Shown piece after piece: positions 25,537 through 33,536 of a stretch of DNA of 44,977 bases; positions within the stretch are counted from its first letter, which is position 1; each line of letters begins with the position of its first letter. This DNA comes from Candidatus Omnitrophota bacterium (GTDB lineage: Bacteria > Omnitrophota > Gorgyraeia > Zapsychrales > JANLHA01), in NCBI GenBank assembly GCA_029560465.1, contig JAKQKX010000050.1:1-44977 (forward strand). Reading direction: 5' to 3'. Under the pieces are notes generated by a model. That model searched no databases and had not been told where the DNA came from. It saw only the letters and a list, made by a program, of their open reading frames with translations. The translations under genes were made by a program, and so were the position numbers.

Positions 25537-26983
25537 GGCCTCTTTCCTCTCTGACAAGCTCGGAGCCCGGCCCTTTTTTCGTCACCTGCGTCACCGGGAC
25601 CTCTTGGGCCTGGGCGAGAATCTTCATGATACGGGTCGTGCAGAAGCCCCCATGGCACCGGCCGGCCTGGGCGCGGGTGCGGAACTTTATTCCATCGAGC
25701 GTCGTGGCTCCGCGCCCGATGGCGTCCTGAATCTCCTTCAGCGATACCATTTCGCACCGGCAAACGATATCGCCGTATGCGGGGTCTTTCTTAATCAGCT
25801 TCGCGGTTCGGGACAAAGGCGTTTCGAACAGGTGAACGGTCTTCTTGCGCTCTTTATGAAAAAAGAATTTCTTTCTTAACGCCAAACCGTTTTCCTTTAA
25901 AATCCCGCGGACCAAAAGCGCGATGGCCGGGGCCGCCGTTAATCCCGGCGACTGAATTCCCGCCACGTTAATAAACCCGGGAACGCGCGGCTCATGGCGG
26001 ATGATGAAATCGTCCCCGGCCGCGGGCCTCAACCCCGCGAAATACGCGATAATATCATCCGCGCGGACGGATGGGATCATCCGCTTCACGCCGCCCAAGA
26101 CCTTCTCCAAACCATCATCGGAAGTGGACACGTCCTCCTTATCGCCGACATCCTCGGCGGTCGGGCCGATCATTGGGTTACCATCCGCCGTCTTGATGAC
26201 CAAAACGCCTTTGGAAATCTTCGAAGGAAGCGGGAAAAGGAGGTGATGGGTCAGGTGTTCCCTTTTTTTATCCAGGATGAACTCTTCGCCCTTTCGCGGG
26301 CGTATTTTAAAATCATCGACGCCGGCGAGAGCCGAGACCTCGTCGGCAAACAGGCCGGCCGCGTTGATGACATAGCGCGCCAGAAACGTCCGTGTCGATG
26401 CAATGACTTCAAAAACCGGTTTATGCCGCCCCCCCGCGGTCTTGGCAGGAATAATCTGGGTCACCTTCTGCTGCGTGTGAATCTCGACACCATTTTGGGC
26501 GGCGTTCTCGGCCATGTCATACACCAAACGGTACGGGCTTAAGATCCCGGCGGTAGGCGCGTACAGCGCGGCGACCACATCGGACGAAAGGTTGGGCTCG
26601 TGTTCACGGAGCCACGGAGGCCTGACAATTTGAAGTTTAGGCACCCCCAAAAGCCCGGCATTTCTTTTGAGCTCAAGCAGCCGCGGCACCTCTTCTTCTT
26701 GAAAAGCGAGGATCAGCTCGCCGACTTCTTTAAAATCAACGCCAAGGTCACGCGCAATCCCGCGGACCAGCCGGTTGCCCTCAACGCAAAGCCGGCCCTT
26801 TAAGGATTGGGGAGGCATTTGTGTCCCGGGATGGATGATCCCGCTGTTGGATTTTGACACGCCGAAAGACAGCTCAGCTTCCTTTTCAAGAAGCGCGATA
26901 TCCAGCCGATAGCGGGACAACTCGCGGGCGATCGCCGTTCCGACGACCCCTCCGCCGATAATAAGGCAGTCGTATGTTTTCAT
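25529..26983 (-). CDS. glpA: FAD-dependent glycerol-3-phosphate dehydrogenase with BFD iron-sulfur domain
   Basis: A 484-residue enzyme that would oxidise glycerol-3-phosphate to dihydroxyacetone phosphate. The FAD-binding motif is DCLIIGGGVVGTAIARELS at the N-terminus, with the DAO family body (SNSGIIHPG, VINAAGLFADEVSALAG, PSVRADDIIAYFAGLRP). A C-terminal BFD-like [2Fe-2S] domain has Cys408, Cys410, Cys443 and Cys448 (CRC and RCHGGFC). The BFD domain and absence of a membrane segment match the GlpA subunit type. It overlaps glpK by four bases and the next oxidoreductase by eight. The symbol glpA is by family and context. Confidence 0.9.
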   Translation of the reverse strand: MKTYDCLIIGGGVVGTAIARELSRYRLDIALLEKEAELSFGVSKSNSGIIHPGTQMPPQSLKGRLCVEGNRLVRGIARDLGVDFKEVGELILAFQEEEVPRLLELKRNAGLLGVPKLQIVRPPWLREHEPNLSSDVVAALYAPTAGILSPYRLVYDMAENAAQNGVEIHTQQKVTQIIPAKTAGGRHKPVFEVIASTRTFLARYVINAAGLFADEVSALAGVDDFKIRPRKGEEFILDKKREHLTHHLLFPLPSKISKGVLVIKTADGNPMIGPTAEDVGDKEDVSTSDDGLEKVLGGVKRMIPSVRADDIIAYFAGLRPAAGDDFIIRHEPRVPGFINVAGIQSPGLTAAPAIALLVRGILKENGLALRKKFFFHKERKKTVHLFETPLSRTAKLIKKDPAYGDIVCRCEMVSLKEIQDAIGRGATTLDGIKFRTRAQAGRCHGGFCTTRIMKILAQAQEVPVTQVTKKGPGSELVREERGHD

Positions 26984-28470
26984 CGTGAGTGACGAGAACG
27001 TGTCCTCTCAACTGCGGTCAACCATTGATCGTACAATACCGCGGCGGATTTCCCCGCCATCTTCGGTGTAAAAATTTTATCCAATTTCCAACATTTTTTT
27101 ATTTCCGAGGCGCTTTTCCAGAACCCTATGGCCAGGCCCGCGAGATACGCGGCCCCCAAAGATGTGATCTCGATAATTTTCGGTCTAACCACGTCCATCT
27201 CTAAAATATCCGATTGAAACTGGCAAAGGAAGTTGTTCGCCGCCGCTCCGCCGTCAATTTTGAGGTCCCGGATTTCTAATTTCGAATCTTTTTGCATGGC
27301 GTTGACAACGTCTTTCGTCTGATAGGCCATGGCTTCAAGAGCGGCGCGCACAAGGTGGCTTTTCTGGGTCCCCCGGGTAATGCCGTAAATGCTCCCGCGC
27401 GCGGCCTGATCCCAGTAAGGCGCGCCCAAACCGACAAGCGCCGGGACAAAATAGACCCCCGCATTATCTTTCACGGACCGGGCCATAGCCTCCGATTGGC
27501 CGGCGGAGTCCAAGAGCCCGAGGCCGTCGCGTAACCACTGAATCGCCGCCCCGGCCACAAAAACCGCGCCTTCCAGCGCGTAGACAGGCTCGTTTGAAAC
27601 GCCGCAGGCAAGCGTCGTAATCAGGCCGTAGCGCGAACGAACGCGTCTTTTCCCAGTATTAAGCAGCAAAAAACTTCCCGTCCCATAGGTCGTCTTCATC
27701 GTGCCGGGCTCAAAACAGGCCTGCCCGAACAGTGCCGCCTGCTGGTCGCCGGCGATGCCTGCCACAGGGATGCCCGGTGGCAAATTCCCGAGGCGCGCCG
27801 TCACGCCCAAAATGCCAGAAGACGGCTTCACCTCTGGAAGCATCTCCCGAGGGATCCCGAATTTCTTCAATATCGCCTCGTCCCACGTCAAAGACGCAAT
27901 ATTAAAAAGCATCGTGCGCGAGGCATTGGTGTAATCCGTGGCATGGACCGCGCCACGGGTCAGGTTCCATAACACCCACGCGTCGGTGGTGCCGAAAAGG
28001 AACCGGCCCTTTCTCGCTTTCGCCAACGCGCCTTTGACATTTTTAAGGATCCATTCGATTTTAGTCGCCGAAAAATACGCGTCCAAAGGCAGCCCGGTCC
28101 GTTCTCTAATAAATTCCGCCTCCCCTTTTATTTTCTTAAGCGCATCACAACGGCCGGCCGTCCGCCGGCACTGCCACACGATGGCGTTAAAAACAGGCTT
28201 CCCCGTGACCCGGTCCCAGACGACCGTCGTCTCCCGCTGATTGGTGATACCGATGGCGCGTATCTTCGCCTCCGGCGCCTGCCGCAGGGCCTCCTGAATC
28301 GCGCCCAGCACACTCTGCCAGACCTCTTCCGGGTCATGCTCAACCCAGCCGGGTTTCGGGAAATGCTGTGGGAATTCTTTGTACGCGCTGGCTCCTTTGT
28401 TCCCTTTTTTATCGTAGAGTATCGCCCGGCTTCCGGTGGTGCCCTGGTCAATGGCTAGGATGTATTCCAC
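26980..28470 (-). CDS. glpK: Glycerol kinase
   Basis: A 496-residue FGGY-family kinase that phosphorylates glycerol. Visible are AIDQGTTGSRAILYD (phosphate-binding loop), ITNQRETTVVWD, AGIAGDQQAALFGQ, TYGTGSFLLLNTG and GAPYWDQAARGSIYGITRGT. The start is taken as the GTG at 28470 (VEYILAIDQG), because AAGGAG stands seven bases before it. An ATG at 28497 would overlap the lipase gene by 25 bases and add a non-conserved stretch. Length is close to that of E. coli GlpK (502). Confidence 0.95.
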   Translation of the reverse strand: MEYILAIDQGTTGSRAILYDKKGNKGASAYKEFPQHFPKPGWVEHDPEEVWQSVLGAIQEALRQAPEAKIRAIGITNQRETTVVWDRVTGKPVFNAIVWQCRRTAGRCDALKKIKGEAEFIRERTGLPLDAYFSATKIEWILKNVKGALAKARKGRFLFGTTDAWVLWNLTRGAVHATDYTNASRTMLFNIASLTWDEAILKKFGIPREMLPEVKPSSGILGVTARLGNLPPGIPVAGIAGDQQAALFGQACFEPGTMKTTYGTGSFLLLNTGKRRVRSRYGLITTLACGVSNEPVYALEGAVFVAGAAIQWLRDGLGLLDSAGQSEAMARSVKDNAGVYFVPALVGLGAPYWDQAARGSIYGITRGTQKSHLVRAALEAMAYQTKDVVNAMQKDSKLEIRDLKIDGGAAANNFLCQFQSDILEMDVVRPKIIEITSLGAAYLAGLAIGFWKSASEIKKCWKLDKIFTPKMAGKSAAVLYDQWLTAVERTRSRHSR

Positions 28471-28472
28471 GT

Positions 28473-29288
28473 TCACGCTCCTTGCTTTTCCAGCCACGCC
28501 GCGATGTCCGCAAACACAGTCTCCCTGCCCAGGTCAATGGACAAGGCGTGAAACATCCCGGGGTACCGGATCAGTGTTTTATCTTTCACTGGAAGCTTTC
28601 CATAAATATCCAGGCTCGCCCTTGAGTCGACCATGGCGTCATTTCCGGCGATCAGGAACAATGTCGGCATATTAAGACGGTCTTTCAAGACATAAGCGCG
28701 TATTTGCGCCGCGAGTGTGTTTATAAGAAACCGCGCTGTGGCGAACCGATGCTCCCGGGCATCTTCCTCCATCACTTTTTGATAAACGATGTCCTGCGTG
28801 CACATGCGCGGATTAAACGGCACCGTAAATTGTCTGCGTGGGTTATGAAGGCAGGCGAGGAATATCCGTGCGCGTTCTATCAAAGAGAACTTTAAACGGC
28901 TCCTGAACGCGGGGGAGATGCAGATCAGCCCGTCAAAAACGCTTGACCCCGACACCGCCGTTAAAAAAGCAAGCAGCCCCCCGAAACTTTCCCCGGCGAG
29001 AAAAATCTTTATACCCGGATGATCCTTGCGCACAATCGCGTAGAGGGCGTTGATATCATCGAAGTAAGCCCTGAAAGAACCGATATCCCCTTTGAGCCCT
29101 TGTGTCCCGCCAAAACCTTTCAGCTCAACGGCATAACAGGCGATATGCTTTTTAACAAGACTATGGGCGAGAAATTCCCATCTCCCGGAATGCCCGCCCA
29201 ACCCGTGGATAAGGAGCATCCCCGCCTTGGGTGACAGGGCCTCCCATTTCCGGTACATCACGTTACTCTTCGCCTCAATGATCATCAT
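28473..29288 (-). CDS. Alpha/beta hydrolase, monoacylglycerol-lipase-like
   Basis: About 271 residues of a complete serine hydrolase: oxyanion motif LLIHGLGGHSGRW, nucleophile elbow LAGESFGGLLAF (G-x-S-x-G), acid in AGNDAMVDSR and catalytic His in PGMFHALSID, the order and spacing of monoglyceride lipases. It is first in the glycerol operon, so releasing glycerol from acylglycerols or lysophospholipids is a sensible role. The open frame continues upstream through an IS3 transposase remnant to 29666. The native start is therefore uncertain (ATG at 29288 or 29258), with only weak ribosome sites. Insertion may have replaced the original promoter. Confidence 0.85.
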   Translation of the reverse strand: MMIIEAKSNVMYRKWEALSPKAGMLLIHGLGGHSGRWEFLAHSLVKKHIACYAVELKGFGGTQGLKGDIGSFRAYFDDINALYAIVRKDHPGIKIFLAGESFGGLLAFLTAVSGSSVFDGLICISPAFRSRLKFSLIERARIFLACLHNPRRQFTVPFNPRMCTQDIVYQKVMEEDAREHRFATARFLINTLAAQIRAYVLKDRLNMPTLFLIAGNDAMVDSRASLDIYGKLPVKDKTLIRYPGMFHALSIDLGRETVFADIAAWLEKQGA

Positions 29289-29296
29289 TTGGTTAA

Positions 29297-29510
29297 TCCA
29301 TCTTGGTTTAACGACCTCCGGTGCCGGCGGCTTGTAGGCCAATGAACCGTGCAGACGAATGGTATTATATTCCCACCGCCAGCGTTCGACTAGCACTTTT
29401 GCTTCATACAAGGTGTCAAAAATTTCTCCGTTCAAAAGTTCATCTCTGAGCCTGCCGTTGAACGATTCGATATAACCGTTTTTCGACGGACTGCCCGGCT
29501 CAATAACTGC
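29297..29510 (-). mobile_element. IS3-family transposase remnant (OrfB C-terminal end)
   Basis: The frame here encodes the end of an IS3-family DDE transposase: VIEPGSPSKNGYIESFNG, containing the catalytic Glu, then LRDELLNGEIFDTL, a YNTIRLHGSLAYKPPAPE end. No upstream transposase portion or inverted repeat remains. The reading frame is continuous with the lipase gene downstream, and with an unrelated stretch upstream (29511-29666) containing CEPCHKKDGLC that I cannot assign. Together they form one 397-codon chimeric frame. This marks a rearrangement point at the edge of the island. Confidence 0.85.
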
Positions 29511-29631
29511 TGAATATTTGTGGATGTATCCGACGTATTCCAGCCTTTCCTCAGGAGAGACTTCTACGAGGTCTTTGCCTTCCAAAGAAAAACCCTCACA
29601 CAAACCGTCTTTTTTGTGGCACGGTTCGCAT

Positions 29632-29653
29632 GAGGGGAACAAATGGGGTCCCA
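29632..29653 (+). repeat. G-rich short repeat, copy 1 (left of HNH/ATPase pair)
   Basis: GAGGGGAACAAATGGGGTCC resembles the sequence at 31761-31779 in the same orientation. Sequences of the form GGGGACA...TGGGGTC are often seen beside REP-associated or IS200-type transposases. Here no such transposase remains. The two copies bracket the 2.1-kb HNH/ATPase unit. Confidence 0.35.
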
Positions 29654-29761
29654 AATCAACCACCAAGCGAGTTTTGGATCCCTTATATTTTCAATTAGTT
29701 ATGAGATTAGCAACAACTTCCCACAAGCCGTTACGGTACAAAATCTACTCGGAATAAGAAA

Positions 29762-30412
29762 TCACAAGACGTTACTCTTACCAATATTGCACTTAGAACA
29801 CAGCGTCTGCAGATTTTCTAAGACCGTTTCCCAACCATTCGCCCAAGCTTTGATGTGATCAACATGTAAAATGACCGAAGAATTTTTGGCTAGACTATCT
29901 CCGCAGGATCGACAAGAAAAATTATCTCTTTTCATTACTTTAAATCTCAATCTTAGCGAGGGATCTCGCCCCGCGCGGCGAGCACTGTCCTCTTGATGAG
30001 TAGAGCCTTTAACCTTTTTATCCTGACTATTGGCGTATTCTACAAAACTCTTTAATGCGTTTGACCACGTCTTGAATCGTCGATTATACGGACTCTGCGA
30101 AAATTCGGAAAATTTGCTCGTCAAATCACTTCTTCGAGGTTGACGTCCAAGACGCTGCCATAAATTCAGTAAGTTCTCATACAATCGCTCATCCGATATG
30201 TTAATTTCATTTGCCAGTGCGATTTCAGCCTTCTTCAAAGCTTTATTCCAAGATCCAAACCTTCGAATAATCGTACTGCAATCATATCTTCCTTTCTTGG
30301 CATAAATACTTTGAGATACTTTTTGTTCCTCTTTAGCCACACGTTTTAAATCAGTCAACAAATCTTCTGTCTTTACAGGAGCATTTGAATGTTTCTCATA
30401 TTCAAATTTCAT
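29762..30412 (-). CDS. HNH endonuclease with two homing-endonuclease-associated repeats
   Basis: A 216-residue protein. Two helical repeats near residues 15-65 and 72-130 share the pattern of a long helix plus FGSWNKALKKA or FKTWSNALKSF, typical of repeats that accompany HNH and homing nucleases and may contact DNA. A complete HNH domain is at the C-terminus: CRSCG, the metal/catalytic stretch HVDHIKAW, then N-x-LQTLCSKCNIGKS. The start overlaps the stop of the upstream ATPase gene by four bases. AT-rich composition unlike the glycerol operon suggests acquisition. It could be a defence nuclease working with the ATPase. Confidence 0.88.
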   Translation of the reverse strand: MKFEYEKHSNAPVKTEDLLTDLKRVAKEEQKVSQSIYAKKGRYDCSTIIRRFGSWNKALKKAEIALANEINISDERLYENLLNLWQRLGRQPRRSDLTSKFSEFSQSPYNRRFKTWSNALKSFVEYANSQDKKVKGSTHQEDSARRAGRDPSLRLRFKVMKRDNFSCRSCGDSLAKNSSVILHVDHIKAWANGWETVLENLQTLCSKCNIGKSNVL

Positions 30413-31569
30413 GCCTTTCCTCCAAACAACCCCTTCATCCCACCCTGAATTTCATCAAATGGCACGACGTCAACTTGTTTATGAATTGAATAGCGACGTT
30501 GACCAGGATAAATGACAGCGATACCTTCAAGTTTTAAATCTTCCAAAGCATGCTTTATCGACGGGGTCATTCGTGGAGCATCCTGACGCTTGATCTCAAC
30601 ACCATACATTTGCCCGCCCTTGTTAAAAACCAAATCAATTTCTGCGCCCTGGTGTGTTGCCCAGAAAAATACTTCGTGCGGCTCCACAGCACGGATAACT
30701 TCTTCCAAAACAAACCCTTCCCATGAAGCTCCATATTTCGGATGTCTAAGTAAATCGCTTCGATTCTGAATACCTAAAAGCGCATGCAAAATACCTGTGT
30801 CGTTAAAATAAATTTTGGGAGCCTTTACCTGACGTTTTTTAATATTGGCATGCCAGGGCTGAAGCTGGCGAATCATAAAAACACCCGTCATGATATCCAA
30901 GTATCGATTAACCGTCATAATACTGATCCCTAAGGAACGGGCTATTTCACTCGCGTTAAAAATCTGTCCATGGTAATGCGCCAGCATTGTCCAAAACCTT
31001 ATTAAAGTTACGGACGGTAATGAGACTCCGTGTAAAGGAAGATCCCTTTCAACAAAACTTTGAGTATATTCTTTTAACCAGATAAAAGCATCTTTATCAC
31101 TATCCGCTAAAAAACTGCACGGCAAACCACCCCGCAACCAAAGCTGTTCCACATTTTTCTGACCAACTTCTTCCAGAGAAAATCCACCAATTCGAATACG
31201 CTCTACCCTACCCGCTAAAGATTCGGATGCTTGTTTAATAAGGCTCGGGGATGCACTTCCAAGAATAAGGAATTTAGCCGGCAATGGAATCCTGTCCGCC
31301 AAAACCCTCAACAGAGGAAATAATTCGGGTTGACGTTGAACTTCATCAATAACAACCGTTCCTTTAAGATTTTGTAAAGCATTCTGCGCTTCTGCTAATT
31401 TTGCGTTATCAATAGGATCTTCCAGATCAAAATAAGATGATGATCCAGGTTCGGCAAATTGACGAGCCAGTGTCGTCTTACCACATTGGCGAGGCCCCAA
31501 TATTGAAACGATTCGCCCTCTATTTAAAGCTTCGGTAATATTGTCTTGAATTTTCTTTCGCTTTATCAT
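30409..31569 (-). CDS. AAA ATPase with DUF4143 domain
   Basis: A 386-residue protein of the AAA_14/DUF4143 family. Walker A is ILGPRQCGKTTLARQ, Walker B is GTVVIDEVQRQPELF, with sensor LILGSASPSL. A winged-helix segment follows (FNASEIARSLGISIMTVNRYL), then the DUF4143 restriction-nuclease-like end with GAEIDLVF and GVEIKRQD (D-x-ExK type). Members are common in variable genome regions, and their function is largely unknown. It is co-translated with the HNH nuclease. A perfect dyad lies 41-79 bases upstream of the ATG and may bind this protein's own helix-turn-helix for autoregulation, which is inference. Confidence 0.9.
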   Translation of the reverse strand: MIKRKKIQDNITEALNRGRIVSILGPRQCGKTTLARQFAEPGSSSYFDLEDPIDNAKLAEAQNALQNLKGTVVIDEVQRQPELFPLLRVLADRIPLPAKFLILGSASPSLIKQASESLAGRVERIRIGGFSLEEVGQKNVEQLWLRGGLPCSFLADSDKDAFIWLKEYTQSFVERDLPLHGVSLPSVTLIRFWTMLAHYHGQIFNASEIARSLGISIMTVNRYLDIMTGVFMIRQLQPWHANIKKRQVKAPKIYFNDTGILHALLGIQNRSDLLRHPKYGASWEGFVLEEVIRAVEPHEVFFWATHQGAEIDLVFNKGGQMYGVEIKRQDAPRMTPSIKHALEDLKLEGIAVIYPGQRRYSIHKQVDVVPFDEIQGGMKGLFGGKA

Positions 31570-31609
31570 GCTCTAAGCATACCATGAAATTCATATATTT
31601 CAAGTTAAT

Positions 31610-31648
31610 TTATCATGGTATTTATTAACCACTCAAATACCATGATAA
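31610..31648. repeat. 14-bp perfect inverted repeat upstream of the ATPase gene
   Basis: Arms TTATCATGGTATTT (31610-31623) and its exact complement (31635-31648) surround an 11-base centre. Related half-sites ACCATGAAAT at 31580 and TTTCATGAT at 31670, and a TGAAAT/ATTTCA dyad at 31584-31601, surround it. The location just before the ATPase/HNH operon fits an operator for a dimeric or tetrameric repressor. Confidence 0.6.
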
Positions 31649-31692
31649 TTTCACACTAGCGTTTCGGGTTTCATGATATGCTAAAATACACA

Positions 31693-31733
31693 AAAAACCT
31701 GCTTCAGTATTTTATTAACCAAAGCAGGTTTTT
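31693..31733 (-). terminator. Strong rho-independent terminator of the hsd operon
   Basis: A 12-base perfect stem (AAAAACCTGCTT and its complement) with a 17-base loop is followed on the minus strand by a T-run. It lies between the SEC-C gene and the ATPase promoter region. The flanking A and T runs also allow it to work on the other strand. Confidence 0.85.
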
Positions 31734-31893
31734 GATTTAATCCCCCCCCCTATTTCGACTGGGGGACAAGTATGGGGTCGATGGCTTCATGAAGTGCGCA
31801 ACCTAATGATCAGCCTACCGACGCCTTTCAATCCGTTATTTTACCAGACGACTGCATAAAAATCAGCTAAATTCGTCCTTGCTGTGTTCTTTT
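31734..31893. repeat. Non-coding stretch with poly-C tract and G-rich repeat copy 2
   Basis: A nine-base C run is at 31742-31750, followed by GGGGGACAAGTATGGGGTC at 31761-31779, a near copy of the sequence at 29632. I see no gene in the remainder up to the SEC-C stop codon. Confidence 0.4.
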
Positions 31894-33498
31894 TTATTGA
31901 TGCTTCGCTTTGTTTGCTTGCGCCTTATCCCGCATTGCCGCATAAACCAAACTTTCACAGTACGTTTCAGCTAATTCCCTATATCCGAGCTCCTTCATCT
32001 TCTCAAGATTTGGCCAATTTTTCATGAATTCCAAAAGCTTTTCTCGGGTAGATTTCTTATACACATCGTAAAAGAAATCGTAAAGCTCCAGCGGATCATC
32101 AATTTTTCGCCCCTGATGTCTTGGGACGCCAAAAAATGTATCGGGATATTTTTTATACGCTTCAATTTCCTCATCTGACACTGGACAAGTAAAAATTGCT
32201 CTTGTTCCGTTCTCAAGCAAATAAGACCCATATGACAGCTTTTCAGGCTCCGATAATGTCGCTGATTCTAAAATACCCACAATGTCCTTGCCATCTTTGC
32301 CCGGCAAAAGGTATTTATTGCCTATCAAAAGACGTTTTTCTTGAAGGTCTTTATTAAACGCAAACTCAGGGATATCCCCATCAAATGTTGCCGGGATCGA
32401 ATCCTGTTCACGCATTGATTTGATCAACTTCACCATATCAATATGTTTTTCACGAGCTAATCTGGCATCCCGTAAACTCGTATAAGCGGTATTTCCTTTA
32501 AAGTAATCTATTTTAAATCCATAAGCAAACCCCATGCGTTCAAATTGAACGCCTTCTAAATCATAAGCAAATGAATGGTTAGTTATAAACACATACGCTG
32601 GCGGGGAGTCTTTCCAATCGCCATCCTTCAAGGCCTCTTTGTCCCTGAGTTCTTTGTCAACTTCATCCATTCGCTCCAATAGCTTAGGAATATTTACGTC
32701 AATAAAGATAGCTCGCTTATACTGAGCCTTTTTTCCCAAGGCCAACCCTAATTGTTTTCCTATGCCTACGTGGTTCTTAAACGGTTGACGCGCCTTAGCC
32801 TCAACAGAATACTTTTCACCAGTCTGAGGCGCAACTGCGATAAACTCACAATGACTGCTATCAGAATCTGTTTCATCTTCAATTTCAATACGAAAGCCCG
32901 CTCTAATAAAAATCGCATACACATATGTTTCGTAAAGCGCTCCTTGAAAATCCTGTGAATTTTTCAACCGATGAATCATTCTTTTTTGAAGCGAAAGATT
33001 ATGCTCTAAAAGAAATAAATTGTAGGACAAAGACATCAGGGCAGAAACAGCTCCAATCATCGGAGTCGATTGTATTTCTTTACCCGGCTCTTTCTGAGCC
33101 TGCATATATCGGCAACTCTTAACATGCCATTGAACAATAGGATGCTGATCTTTTTCATCTTTTTTAAGTTCAGCCGCACCCCATTCTTTCCCAAATACAA
33201 TTTTTATATAGGCAAACAGAAAATCATGGAAGGTTCTCCATTTTTCCTCTTTTTCCCAATACACTCTCGACTGTGCCGAGGTAGCTACTATTCTATAGCC
33301 ATTATGCACACACGAAATAATCGGACGCCCCAATCCTTGTTGTTTTCTTATCTGATCCTGCAATGCTTGAATCTTTTCGAATTGATTTTTCACTTCAGGG
33401 GGGATATCTCGCGAGGAATGGCTTTGCTTATCTAAACAGCATTTTTTATATTTCTTTCCGCTACCACACGGACAAGGATCATTGCGACCTATCTTCAT
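31894..33498 (-). CDS. SEC-C motif protein with possible PD-(D/E)XK nuclease core
   Basis: A 534-residue protein beginning with a SEC-C zinc motif (NDPCPCGSGKKYKKCC, C-x-C-x8-CC) at residues 5-21. A large middle part with no signal peptide follows. Around residue 200 the sequence GALYETYVYAIFIRAGFRIEI, then CEFIAVAP, then KYSVEAKARQP gives the E...(D/E)...E-x-K layout of restriction-endonuclease-like folds, though the central acidic residue is a Glu and this is tentative. The C-terminal third is unassigned. It is the last gene of the hsd operon, 38 bases after the membrane-protein gene and ahead of a strong terminator, so a role in the defence operon is suggested. Confidence 0.75.
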   Translation of the reverse strand: MKIGRNDPCPCGSGKKYKKCCLDKQSHSSRDIPPEVKNQFEKIQALQDQIRKQQGLGRPIISCVHNGYRIVATSAQSRVYWEKEEKWRTFHDFLFAYIKIVFGKEWGAAELKKDEKDQHPIVQWHVKSCRYMQAQKEPGKEIQSTPMIGAVSALMSLSYNLFLLEHNLSLQKRMIHRLKNSQDFQGALYETYVYAIFIRAGFRIEIEDETDSDSSHCEFIAVAPQTGEKYSVEAKARQPFKNHVGIGKQLGLALGKKAQYKRAIFIDVNIPKLLERMDEVDKELRDKEALKDGDWKDSPPAYVFITNHSFAYDLEGVQFERMGFAYGFKIDYFKGNTAYTSLRDARLAREKHIDMVKLIKSMREQDSIPATFDGDIPEFAFNKDLQEKRLLIGNKYLLPGKDGKDIVGILESATLSEPEKLSYGSYLLENGTRAIFTCPVSDEEIEAYKKYPDTFFGVPRHQGRKIDDPLELYDFFYDVYKKSTREKLLEFMKNWPNLEKMKELGYRELAETYCESLVYAAMRDKAQANKAKHQ

Positions 33499-33536
33499 GA
33501 CAAAACATTAAATCCTTTTCATATGCCATAACATGA

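Noticed and set aside
29511-29666. Cys-containing stretch CEPCHKKDGLC as a separate zinc-binding protein
   Set aside because: It has no independent stop codon and no ribosome site; it is only the front of the chimeric frame joined to the IS3 remnant and cannot be assigned.
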